Assembly: GCF_030315685.1 (NCBI RefSeq)
Contig: NZ_JASXSI010000028.1
Coordinates: 1 to 64,000, forward strand
Origin: Gordonia sp. ABSL11-1
Lineage (GTDB): Bacteria; Actinomycetota; Actinomycetes; Mycobacteriales; Mycobacteriaceae
Direction of reading: 5' to 3'
Length of the DNA stretch: 64,000 bases
The position numbers and the translations under genes are program-made. Numbering within the stretch: the stretch's first letter is position 1; the number at the start of each line of letters is the position of its first letter. This document shows, one piece after another, positions 16,978 to 25,961 of this stretch. The notes beneath the pieces were generated by a model. The model ran no database searches and had not been told where the DNA came from. It worked only from the letters and a program-made list of their open reading frames with translations.

Positions 16978-17700
16978 ATGAGTGTCACGGTCGACATCTG
17001 GACCGACATCAACTGCCCGTTCTGCTATCTGGGCAAGCGACGTTTCGAGGCGGCTCTCGATGAGTTCCCGCAGCGCGACGACGTGCGCGTGGTGCACCGG
17101 TCCTTCGAGCTCGACCCGACCCTGTCGCACGACGCGAGCGGCCCGGTGGCCGAACACATCGCGCAGAAGTACGGGATCTCCGTCGATCAGGCCCGTGCCA
17201 GCGAGCAGGGCATCGCCGCCCAGGCGGCCGAGGTCGGTCTGCCGTACCGGACCGAGGGCCGCGACTTCGGCAGCAGCTTCGACATGCACCGCCTGCTTCA
17301 CCACGCACTCGCCGTGGGCAGCCAGGACGCACTGCTCGACGCCCTTTACGCCGCGAACTTCGCCGACGACTCCGCATTGTTCGGCGACACCGATCGCCTC
17401 GTCGAGGTCGCCGTCGGTGCGGGTCTCGACGAGTCCGAGGTGCGGCGAGTGCTCGACGACCCGGACGCATATGCCGATGCGGTACGTCGCGACGAACAGC
17501 AGGCCGCCGCGATGGGCGCCAATGGTGTGCCCTTCTTCGTCTTCGCCGGGAAGTACGCGGTGTCCGGGGCGCAGCCGACCGAGACCTTCGCCCGGGCATT
17601 GCAACTTGCCTGGGGTGAGCAGATCGTGCCGATCGGGACCGAATCCGCCGGCGCGTGCGGCCCCGACGGTTGCGCTGTACCAGCGGCATCCGACGACTGA
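16978..17700 (+). CDS. DsbA-family oxidoreductase (FrnE-like)
   Basis: A 240-residue cytoplasmic thioredoxin-fold protein of the FrnE/2-hydroxychromene-2-carboxylate isomerase-like group. The active-site dithiol CPFC is at residues about 13-16 after the first strand (VTVDIWTDINCPFC), with a helical insertion and the cis-proline GANGVPFFVF near residue 180. The tail has a CGPDGC pair. Members act as disulfide oxidoreductases in stress or polyketide metabolism. No signal peptide. GGGAAGGA precedes the ATG. It stands alone between MarR (divergent) and the OPT transporter. Confidence 0.88.
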   Translation: MSVTVDIWTDINCPFCYLGKRRFEAALDEFPQRDDVRVVHRSFELDPTLSHDASGPVAEHIAQKYGISVDQARASEQGIAAQAAEVGLPYRTEGRDFGSSFDMHRLLHHALAVGSQDALLDALYAANFADDSALFGDTDRLVEVAVGAGLDESEVRRVLDDPDAYADAVRRDEQQAAAMGANGVPFFVFAGKYAVSGAQPTETFARALQLAWGEQIVPIGTESAGACGPDGCAVPAASDD

Positions 17701-17853
17701 CATGGCCGCGTGACCGCAGCGTAGAACGGACATTTCGCCCCCTGGCGACGGTGACGCGGCCGATGCCTGGAGGAATCCCTGCGGATCCCCCACCCCGCTC
17801 CTACAGTTGGGAGAGTTCACAACGCCGTACCAGTCGGGTAAGGGGTCGTAGTC

Positions 17854-19875
17854 ATGTCCACACCAGGGTCGATCATGAAGGGTTCCAGTTCCGCAGGGCT
17901 GCGCGAACTCACCATCCGCGGAATCGTCCTCGGCGGTCTGATCACCTTGGTGTTCACCGCTGCCAACGTCTATCTCGGACTCAAGGTCGGGCTGACGTTC
18001 GCGACCGCGATCCCGGCCGCGGTCATCTCGATGAGTCTGTTGCGCTACTTCGCCGATCACTCGGTGGTGGAGAACAACATCGTGCAGACGATCGCCTCGG
18101 CCGCGGGGACATTGTCGGCGATCATCTTCGTGTTACCCGGTCTGATCATGATCGGCTGGTGGACGGGCTTTCCCTACTGGACGACGGTGGCCGTCTGCAT
18201 GATCGGCGGGATCCTCGGTGTCATGTACTCGATCCCGTTGCGGCGGGCGTTGGTGACGGGATCCGATCTGCCCTACCCCGAGGGTGCGGCGGCGGCCGAG
18301 GTCCTCAAGGTCGGTGACACCGCCGAGGGTGCGGAGGAAAATCAGCGCGGGCTGCGCGTCATCGTGGTGGGCAGTGTCGTGTCCGCGATCTTCTCGATCC
18401 TGACGCAGACCAAGCTCATCGCCGGGACGATCTCCGGTTTCGTCCGGATCGGTCAGGGCGGCACCATGTTCGGCGCCGGCCTGCTGTTCTCGCTGATCGG
18501 CGTGGGTCACCTGGTCGGTATCACCGTCGGAATCTCGATGCTGATCGGACTGTTCATCTCCTACGGCGTCCTGCTGCCGATCCGCACGTGGAACGACCTG
18601 CCCGCCAGCGGATCCATCGACGACATCGTCAGTGACACCTTCACCAACGACGTCCGGTTCATCGGCGCCGGTGCCATCGCGATCGCCGCGGTCTGGACCC
18701 TGATCAAGATCATCGGCCCGATCGTCCGTGGCATCAAGGACGCCATCGTCTCCACCCGCGCACGCCGGGCGGGCACCACGGTCGACCTGACCGAGCAGGA
18801 CCTGCCCGTGACCATCGTCTCCGGGGTCATCCTCGCTTCGCTGATCCCCATCGGATTCATGTTGTGGGACTTCGCGAGTGGGACCGTGCTGCACGGCAGT
18901 GCGGCGGGGATCATCACCGTGAGCATCGTCTTCGTGTTCGTGATCGGACTCATCGTCGCGTCCGTGTGCGGGTACATGGCCGGTCTGATCGGATCGTCGA
19001 ACAGTCCGATCTCCGGCGTCGGGATCGTGGTCGTCCTCATCGCGGCGGTCCTCATCAAGATCACCTTCGGGTCGGCCGACGACTCGCAGTCGACGGCCCT
19101 CGTCGCCTACACACTGTTCACCGCCGCGATCGTGTTCGGCGTCGCAACGATCTCGAACGACAATCTGCAGGACCTCAAGACCGGCCAACTGGTCGGCGCG
19201 ACACCGTGGAAACAGCAGGTGGCCTTGGTGATCGGCGTCGTCTTCGGATCGGCCGTCATTCCGCCGGTCCTCCAGCTGATGCAGACCGCATTCGGATTCG
19301 TCGGCGCTCCGGGTGCCGGGGAGGACGCGCTGCCCGCCCCGCAGGCCGGGCTGATCTCATCGCTGGCCGAGGGAGTCTTCGGTGGCGACCTGGATTGGGC
19401 CCTCATCGGGGTCGGTGTCCTCATCGGCGCTGCGGTCATCCTCGTCGACGAGGTGCTCGGCCGCACGACCGGCAAGCTGCGTGTCCCCCCGCTCGCCGTC
19501 GGTATGGGTATGTATCTGCCGATGTCGATCACCCTGATCATTCCGATCGGCGCCTTCATCGGTCTCTGGTACAACAAGTGGGCCGAGCGTTCGGGCCGAA
19601 ATGTGGGGCGCAAGAAGCGAATGGGCGTTCTCCTGGCCACCGGACTCATCGTCGGAGAGAGCCTGTGGAACGTGGTCTTCGCCGCCATCGTGGCCGCAAG
19701 CGGCAACGACGCCGTGCTGAACCTGCCGTTCATCGGGGACGGTTGGGAGGCCGGGTCGGAGATCCTCGGCGTCGTCCTGTTCGTCGCGGTGCTCGCCTGG
19801 CTGTACAAATGGACGCAGAACTGGGCGTCGAGGGAGACGGTCCGCAAGGACGCGGATCCCACCGCGCAGGCCTAG
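17854..19875 (+). CDS. Oligopeptide transporter, OPT superfamily
   Basis: A 673-residue integral membrane protein with about 15 hydrophobic segments. It begins ELTIRGIVLGGLITLVFTAANVYLGLKVGLTFATAIPAAVISM, the strongly conserved N-terminal block of bacterial OPT transporters, and has YPEGAAAAEVLK, a second hallmark. The family imports small peptides or, in the yellow-stripe-like branch, metal chelates, using the proton gradient. Its stop is two bases from the stop of the convergent decarboxylase gene, with no terminator between, so the two transcripts should overlap. Confidence 0.9.
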   Translation: MSTPGSIMKGSSSAGLRELTIRGIVLGGLITLVFTAANVYLGLKVGLTFATAIPAAVISMSLLRYFADHSVVENNIVQTIASAAGTLSAIIFVLPGLIMIGWWTGFPYWTTVAVCMIGGILGVMYSIPLRRALVTGSDLPYPEGAAAAEVLKVGDTAEGAEENQRGLRVIVVGSVVSAIFSILTQTKLIAGTISGFVRIGQGGTMFGAGLLFSLIGVGHLVGITVGISMLIGLFISYGVLLPIRTWNDLPASGSIDDIVSDTFTNDVRFIGAGAIAIAAVWTLIKIIGPIVRGIKDAIVSTRARRAGTTVDLTEQDLPVTIVSGVILASLIPIGFMLWDFASGTVLHGSAAGIITVSIVFVFVIGLIVASVCGYMAGLIGSSNSPISGVGIVVVLIAAVLIKITFGSADDSQSTALVAYTLFTAAIVFGVATISNDNLQDLKTGQLVGATPWKQQVALVIGVVFGSAVIPPVLQLMQTAFGFVGAPGAGEDALPAPQAGLISSLAEGVFGGDLDWALIGVGVLIGAAVILVDEVLGRTTGKLRVPPLAVGMGMYLPMSITLIIPIGAFIGLWYNKWAERSGRNVGRKKRMGVLLATGLIVGESLWNVVFAAIVAASGNDAVLNLPFIGDGWEAGSEILGVVLFVAVLAWLYKWTQNWASRETVRKDADPTAQA

Positions 19876-19877
19876 TG

Positions 19878-21230
<1,353 letters not shown>

Positions 21231-21310
21231 TCAACGGTACGACCGGAGGAGGGGCCGGCGCCTGCCGTGTCGCCCATGCGCCGGTTCGATGGTGCGCCGG
21301 GGTCGTAGGG

Positions 21311-21329
21311 TGCAGGGGAGTCCCCTGCA
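21311..21329. promoter_or_regulatory. Perfect 19-base palindrome between dgdA and the crotonase gene
   Basis: TGCAGGGGA-G-TCCCCTGCA has perfect 9-base arms around one base, too tight for a hairpin but ideal for a dimeric repressor. It lies 20 bases upstream of the crotonase GTG and 84 bases upstream of dgdA. The cognate regulator is not evident in the window. Confidence 0.6.
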
Positions 21330-21349
21330 TCTCGAGAAAGGCCGGATAC

Positions 21350-22126
21350 GTGAGCGAACCGCTCGACATCATGGTCGCCGACGGAGTGGCCGTCTGGACG
21401 CTCGACCTCCCGAAGGTGGGCAACGCCATCACCGGCCATGATGTGATCGCGGCATTCGAGCGGGCCGTCGACGACGCGAACGCGAACGACGAGATCCGTG
21501 TCGTCATCCTGACGGGGTCCGGGAGGTTCTTCTCGGCGGGCGGCAACGTCCGGGAGATGGCCGACGAGGAGGGCCTGTTCGGGCTCGATCCCGTCGACCA
21601 GCGTCACGGCTATGCCGATGGTATCCAACGGATACCGCGCGCGATGCAGCGTTGCGAGGTGCCGGTCATCGCGGCGGTCAACGGAGCCGCCATCGGTGCC
21701 GGCTGCGACCTGGCGATGATGTGCGATCTGCGCATCGCCGCCGAATCCGCCTTCTTCGCAGAGAGTTTCGTTCAGCTGGGGCTGATCCCTGGTGACGGCG
21801 GGTCGTGGTTCCTGCAGCGGGCCATCGGGTATGAGCGCGCCGCGGAGATGACATTCACCGGCGATCGGGTCGACGCCGCCACCGCTCTCGAGTGGGGCAT
21901 GGTGAGTCGGGTGTCGTCGGACGACGCGCTCCTCGACGACGCTCGTGACGTGGCCGCGCGCATCGCGAAGAACCCGCCGCACGCATTGCGTATGGCCAAA
22001 CGTCTGCTCATCGAATCACGCACCAGCTCACTGGATTCCGTGCTGAATCTCGCGGCCGCCATGCAGCCGCTGGCCCATCAGACCGCCGACCACAAGGAAC
22101 GGGTCGCACAGTGGAGCAGGCGATGA
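21350..22126 (+). CDS. Enoyl-CoA hydratase/isomerase family protein
   Basis: A 258-residue crotonase-fold enzyme acting on acyl-CoA. The oxyanion-hole segments are visible (SGRFFSAGGNVREM and VNGAAIGAGCDLAMMCDLRIA). The first catalytic glutamate of rat crotonase (Glu144) is not conserved; the segment reads AESFVQLGLIPGDGGSW, as in PaaG-like isomerases, while the AEM glutamate matching Glu164 is present. It may therefore be an isomerase or a variant hydratase. The start is GTG at 21350, with GAGAAAGG eight bases upstream. A palindromic operator lies between the ribosome site and the divergent dgdA gene. Confidence 0.87.
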   Translation: MSEPLDIMVADGVAVWTLDLPKVGNAITGHDVIAAFERAVDDANANDEIRVVILTGSGRFFSAGGNVREMADEEGLFGLDPVDQRHGYADGIQRIPRAMQRCEVPVIAAVNGAAIGAGCDLAMMCDLRIAAESAFFAESFVQLGLIPGDGGSWFLQRAIGYERAAEMTFTGDRVDAATALEWGMVSRVSSDDALLDDARDVAARIAKNPPHALRMAKRLLIESRTSSLDSVLNLAAAMQPLAHQTADHKERVAQWSRR

Positions 22127-22199
22127 CCCCCGCTCCTCGAGGAGCGAGCCGAGGTCATCCGGTCCTGAGGAGCGAGCGTGCGAGCGTCACGAAGGGCCC

Positions 22200-23060
22200 T
22201 CACCCGCCACGTGGTCGCGCGACAAGGGCTGTCGCCGCAGCAGCGGCCTGTCGCGCGGCCGCGTCCAGATCCGAGCCGTGAGCGAGATGTGCGGCCAGCG
22301 TTCCGGCGAAGGCGTCGCCGGCGCCGGTGGTGTCCACCGCCCGAACCTGCTCGACCGCGATCCTCTCGACCGAAGCGTGATCGGCGACGACCACCCCGTC
22401 GGCGCCCAGCGTGATCACCGCTGACCGGGCGACCTCGAGCAGCCGACGCGCGACGACATCCGGATCATCGCCCTCGACGCCCGCGTAGAACGCGGCCTCG
22501 CCCTCGTTGACCACCAATGGGTCCGCTGCGCCGACGATCGCGTCGTCGAGCGCGTCCACCGGGCTCGGATTGAGCAGCAGTCGTCGCCGGTTCCGAATAC
22601 ACCATCCCGCCACCGCCTCCGTGACCGCCGTCGGCGACTCGAGTTGTGTCAGAACGACCTTCGGATCGAGCGCGTCGAGCGCGTCCTCGACAACGACCGG
22701 GGTCAACGCGGCGTTGGCCCCCGAGAGCACGACGATCCGGTTCTCGCCGGCGTCGTCGACCTCGATGATGGCCTGACCGCTGCGCTGTCCGGGTACCTGC
22801 ACGACATGCGTGACGTCGACGCCTCCGTCGCGCACGGCCGACCGCATCCCGGTGCCCGGTTCGTCGTCGCCGACGGCGCCCACGAGAGCTGTGGTCGCCA
22901 GAGCGGCGGCCGCCAACGCCTGATTGAAGCCCTTGCCGCCGAGACGTTCCGACATCGAGTGACCGAGGACGGTCTCGCCCGGTGCCGGCAGACGGTCGAC
23001 CCGAACGACAACGTCGACATTGAGTGTGCCGACCACGGCGACATCCACGGAGGTGCCCAT
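22200..23060 (-). CDS. rbsK: Ribokinase (PfkB family)
   Basis: A 286-residue sugar kinase that phosphorylates ribose or a similar sugar with ATP. Signature 1 is seen near the start (GHSMSERLGGKGFNQALAAA) and signature 2 as DTTGAGDAFAGTLAAHL near residue 245, with the catalytic Asp of GAGD. The N-terminal VVGTLNVDVVVRVDRLPAPGET is typical of ribokinases. It stands alone; no ribose transporter is adjacent. Specificity among ribose, deoxyribose or nucleosides cannot be settled here. Confidence 0.85.
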   Translation of the reverse strand: MGTSVDVAVVGTLNVDVVVRVDRLPAPGETVLGHSMSERLGGKGFNQALAAAALATTALVGAVGDDEPGTGMRSAVRDGGVDVTHVVQVPGQRSGQAIIEVDDAGENRIVVLSGANAALTPVVVEDALDALDPKVVLTQLESPTAVTEAVAGWCIRNRRRLLLNPSPVDALDDAIVGAADPLVVNEGEAAFYAGVEGDDPDVVARRLLEVARSAVITLGADGVVVADHASVERIAVEQVRAVDTTGAGDAFAGTLAAHLAHGSDLDAAARQAAAAATALVARPRGG

Positions 23061-23116
23061 GAGACGAGTATCCACCGTCGCTCGGTGCTCATGAAGGCAT
23101 CTGTCGGCGATGCTCC

Positions 23117-23734
23117 TCAGTGACCGTCCTTCTCGAGGAACCGCGGATGGTCCAGGCGCCAGGTGACCACGGCGATGGCAACAGCGACCGCGGCAAGTGT
23201 GAGAAGCGAGTTCCGCTCGTCGAATGCGTTGAAGAGAAGGCCACCGACGCCTGCCCCGAGCAGGAATCCGGCGTACGTGCTGGCGTGGGCGACCCATCCC
23301 CAGCGCTTCTTGCCCGCGATGTGCAATCCGACGCCCTGGCCGATCTTGACGAGCGTTCCGGTGACGTACGACAGCGGCATCACGACCTCACCCTTGCGAC
23401 TGATGGAGGTGTTGAGGGCGCCGAGTCCGAAGGCGAGGCACAGGACCGGGGCGATGCCGAACTCGTCCTTGGGTGAGCTGAAGGCGGCATCCGATGCGGA
23501 GGCGGCGACCGTCGACGTGGCGGTGAGGACCGTGGCGCCGTGACGGGCCTTCGTCCAGACGTAGAGCCGGGCGAGTGTCGCCACGATGACGCCGAGGACG
23601 AACGTCAGCACAGTCACCAGAGCCGAGATACCCAGGGCATGAGCACCTTTGATGTGTTGGAGGATGATCCGCTCGGTGTTGCCGGTCATGAATGTGACGT
23701 ACCAGCCCGACGAGTACAGAAGTTCTCTGCTCAT
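23117..23734 (-). CDS. DUF1275 (YoaK-like) membrane protein, N-terminus apparently shortened
   Basis: A 205-residue membrane protein with the DUF1275 landmarks YVTFMTGNTERI near the start, then GALNTSISRKGEVVMPLSYVTGTLVKIG and a C-terminal pair of helices ending in RLDHPRFLEKDGH. In ordinary members the FMTGN motif follows a 30-35 residue first helix. Here the ATG at 23734 leaves only about 15 residues before it, and the upstream frame (to an ATG at 23971) shows no family resemblance. The first helix appears to be lost or replaced, so the protein may be non-functional. Function of the family is unknown; some members influence permeation. Confidence 0.65.
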   Translation of the reverse strand: MSRELLYSSGWYVTFMTGNTERIILQHIKGAHALGISALVTVLTFVLGVIVATLARLYVWTKARHGATVLTATSTVAASASDAAFSSPKDEFGIAPVLCLAFGLGALNTSISRKGEVVMPLSYVTGTLVKIGQGVGLHIAGKKRWGWVAHASTYAGFLLGAGVGGLLFNAFDERNSLLTLAAVAVAIAVVTWRLDHPRFLEKDGH

Positions 23735-23972
23735 CTCGGTGGTGGGTGAGGCGTTGATGGTCGCCACGTGTCGACTCCAGTCGTGATCGATGATCGAACG
23801 GCGGTCCTCACCAGCCCACCCGAAGGCCCGGCGGTATGCCACGTGACTCCGGGCACAAGCGCGGCCGGTAGCAACACTGGTCACGTCCACCTGGGGTGAA
23901 TCATGTTTTACATCGGTAAACGACCGCGTCATCGCCACGTAACACCCGGTGGGTTTCATGAGGACGAACAAA

Positions 23973-23987
23973 GTCTACTGATGTTAG
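23973..23987 (+). promoter_or_regulatory. Candidate operator upstream of the N-demethylase operon
   Basis: GTCTACTGATGTTAG lies 40 bases before the cupin start codon. It matches 11 of 15 positions of the inverted repeat GTCTACTCGTTGTAG upstream of gmaS (37766-37780), and its first nine bases occur again on the minus strand 36 bases upstream of hutD (36677-36685). A common regulator is possible; GTCTACT also occurs by chance elsewhere. Confidence 0.35.
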
Positions 23988-24027
23988 CCACCGATGTGGT
24001 GGGCCGAACAACGATCTGGAGGACGAC

Positions 24028-24414
24028 ATGACCGTCGAGAGCACCGATACCGCCACACCGTTCCTGGTGACCGGCGGCGCGTGGGAGAACCTGCCCCGCA
24101 TGGCCGAGTCAGAGTATCCCGGAACCGAGGGATTCATCGGCGACGTCTACGAGAACCCCCAGGGCAGCGTCATGTGCTCCGGATACTTCGAACTGCGTCA
24201 CACCGACGCCCCCCTCTACTACGAATACGAGTACGACGAGATGAAGGTCGTTCTCGAGGGCGAGTTCCTCCTGGAGAACAAGGAGACCGGACAGACCCGG
24301 ATCGCCAAGGCCAAGGACGCGATCTTCTTCCCCAAGGGCTCGAAGATCTACTTCAGTACCCCGAGCTATGCCCTGGCGTTCTACGCCGGGCACCGCGACG
24401 CCGACCTCCTCTGA
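24028..24414 (+). CDS. Cupin-domain protein (EutQ-like)
   Basis: A 128-residue single-domain cupin resembling EutQ. The beta-barrel core reads YYEYEYDEMKVVLEGEFLLEN, then GQTRIAKAKDAIFFPKGSKIYFSTPSYALAFYAG. The usual two-histidine metal site is not present: glutamates and tyrosines occupy those positions, as in EutQ-type proteins. It is the first gene of the demethylase operon, six bases before the DmmA-like gene, with TGGAGG upstream. A role as small-molecule-binding or accessory protein for methylamine breakdown is inferred from position only. Confidence 0.75.
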   Translation: MTVESTDTATPFLVTGGAWENLPRMAESEYPGTEGFIGDVYENPQGSVMCSGYFELRHTDAPLYYEYEYDEMKVVLEGEFLLENKETGQTRIAKAKDAIFFPKGSKIYFSTPSYALAFYAGHRDADLL

Positions 24415-24420
24415 GGGGCC

Positions 24421-24975
24421 ATGTCGCAGATCGCATTCTCGAGCATCCCGACATGGGCCCGCCCCGGGGTCTCGGCCGACGACACCGAGCTGCCGCCACT
24501 GTCGGGCCGGTCGTACATCCTGCTCGGCGTCGGGGCCGCGACGGGCGACGGCCTCCGGCGATGGGTGGACGCCCTCCCCGACGAGATCGCCCTGCGGACC
24601 CTCACCTTCGACGACGCGGACTCCGCCGCCCAGGCACTGCGCGATGAGCTGTGGCGTGCGCGCGTCGGGGTCCGGCTCGTGATCGTCGCTCCTGCCGGCG
24701 CCGCTCTGGCGTTGCGCGGGGTGGCGACCTCCGCCGGGCTCGAGGATGACGAGATCCACGTGACGACGGTCGGCGCAGGGGCCATCGAGATCTTCTGTTC
24801 GCACTGCCGCGCAATCACATCCGCAGTCGCCGCGGTCGACGACATCGTCGACTGCGGCGGCTGTGACCGTCATCTGCTCGTCTATCACCACGTCTCGCGT
24901 CGAAGCGGCCGCTACCTCGGCTTCATGGTCGACGCCGAGGCGTCGCCTCCGACCGCCGGAGGTTCCCAGTCATGA
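24421..24975 (+). CDS. dmmA: DmmA-like dimethylamine monooxygenase subunit
   Basis: A 184-residue protein resembling the small DmmA subunit of bacterial dimethylamine monooxygenase. It has an alpha/beta N-terminal part (SYILLGVGAATGDGL, VRLVIVAPAG) and a C-terminal four-cysteine knuckle, Cys126-x2-Cys129 and Cys145-x2-Cys148 (FCSHC...CGGC), that could bind zinc or iron. The end (LLVYHHVSRRSGRYLGFM) is conserved in the fused copy of the same domain in the demethylase at 25958. Its stop overlaps the reductase start by four bases (ATGA), so it should be produced with the oxygenase parts. Confidence 0.75.
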   Translation: MSQIAFSSIPTWARPGVSADDTELPPLSGRSYILLGVGAATGDGLRRWVDALPDEIALRTLTFDDADSAAQALRDELWRARVGVRLVIVAPAGAALALRGVATSAGLEDDEIHVTTVGAGAIEIFCSHCRAITSAVAAVDDIVDCGGCDRHLLVYHHVSRRSGRYLGFMVDAEASPPTAGGSQS

Positions 24976-25961
24976 CAGCCACCATTCCCGGTGCACCCGT
25001 GGACGAGGCACGAACCCCGAATGTGCGGCGCACGCTCGTCGTCACCGACATCGTCGACGCCGCAACCGGAATCCGCAGTTTCACCTTCGCGGCGCCCGAT
25101 GGCTCGCTGCTGCCGGGATTCGTGCCGGGCAGTCATCTGATCGTGGGTGCCGGCGATCGCACCAATGCCTACAGTCTGACCAACGACGGTGTCGCACCGA
25201 CGACCTATCAGATCTCGGTGTTGCGCCTCGCTGACGGCAACGGCGGATCGTGCTGGATGCACGACATGCTGTCGGTGGGAGACCCGGTCGAGGTCGAGCT
25301 GCCGCGCAGCGCATTCCCACCGGCCCCGCGGGCGATGAAGCATCTGCTCGTCGCCGGCGGCATCGGGGTGACTCCCATCCTGTCCCATCTGCGGGCGGCA
25401 CATCGCTGGAACCGAGACGTCCAGCTCCTCTACACCTTCCGGCCCGGCTGCGGCGCGCACGTCGACGACGTCATCGCTCTCGCAGGTCGGCAGGCCGAAC
25501 TGTTCGTCGACCAGTCCGGGTTCACCGAGCGGCTCGCCGCAACCCTGGCCGATCAGCCGATCGGCACGCACCTGTACATGTGCGGGCCGCCCGGCATGAT
25601 CGATCATGTCGTCACGACAGCGCAGGATCTGGGATGGCCGGAGTCGCGGATTCATCTCGAGCGGTTCGGGGCGGACGCGCTCGACGCCGGGGAGCCATTC
25701 GTCGTGCGCCTCACCGAGTCGGATCTGACGCTCGACGTGCCCTCGGGAACATCGGTTCTGGAAACACTGGAGCACAACGGGATCACGGTGGCCAATCGCT
25801 GCCGCCAGGGTGTCTGTGGAGAATGCCGAATCCCCTTGTCCTCGGGCGCCGCCGATCACCGTGACCTGTACTTGACCGACGACGAGAAGTCCGCCGGCGA
25901 CGCATTCATGCCATGCGTCTCGCGGGCGGCCGCCGGCTGCATCCTGGAGGTACCCCTGTGA
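24972..25961 (+). CDS. dmmB: N-demethylase reductase (FMN/NAD and 2Fe-2S), copy 1
   Basis: A 329-residue reductase of the phthalate-dioxygenase-reductase/VanB type. In order: flavin domain (GSHLIVGAGDRTNAYSLTN), NAD domain (LLVAGGIGVTPILSHL, then YMCGPPGMID) and a C-terminal plant-type ferredoxin with Cys277, Cys282, Cys285 and Cys315 (CRQGVCGEC...C, 29 residues between the last two). It would pass electrons from NAD(P)H to the haem demethylase encoded next. The following gene begins inside its stop codon (GTGA). A second reductase at 27523 is about equally related in layout, so each oxygenase may have its own reductase. Confidence 0.88.
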   Translation: MTATIPGAPVDEARTPNVRRTLVVTDIVDAATGIRSFTFAAPDGSLLPGFVPGSHLIVGAGDRTNAYSLTNDGVAPTTYQISVLRLADGNGGSCWMHDMLSVGDPVEVELPRSAFPPAPRAMKHLLVAGGIGVTPILSHLRAAHRWNRDVQLLYTFRPGCGAHVDDVIALAGRQAELFVDQSGFTERLAATLADQPIGTHLYMCGPPGMIDHVVTTAQDLGWPESRIHLERFGADALDAGEPFVVRLTESDLTLDVPSGTSVLETLEHNGITVANRCRQGVCGECRIPLSSGAADHRDLYLTDDEKSAGDAFMPCVSRAAAGCILEVPL

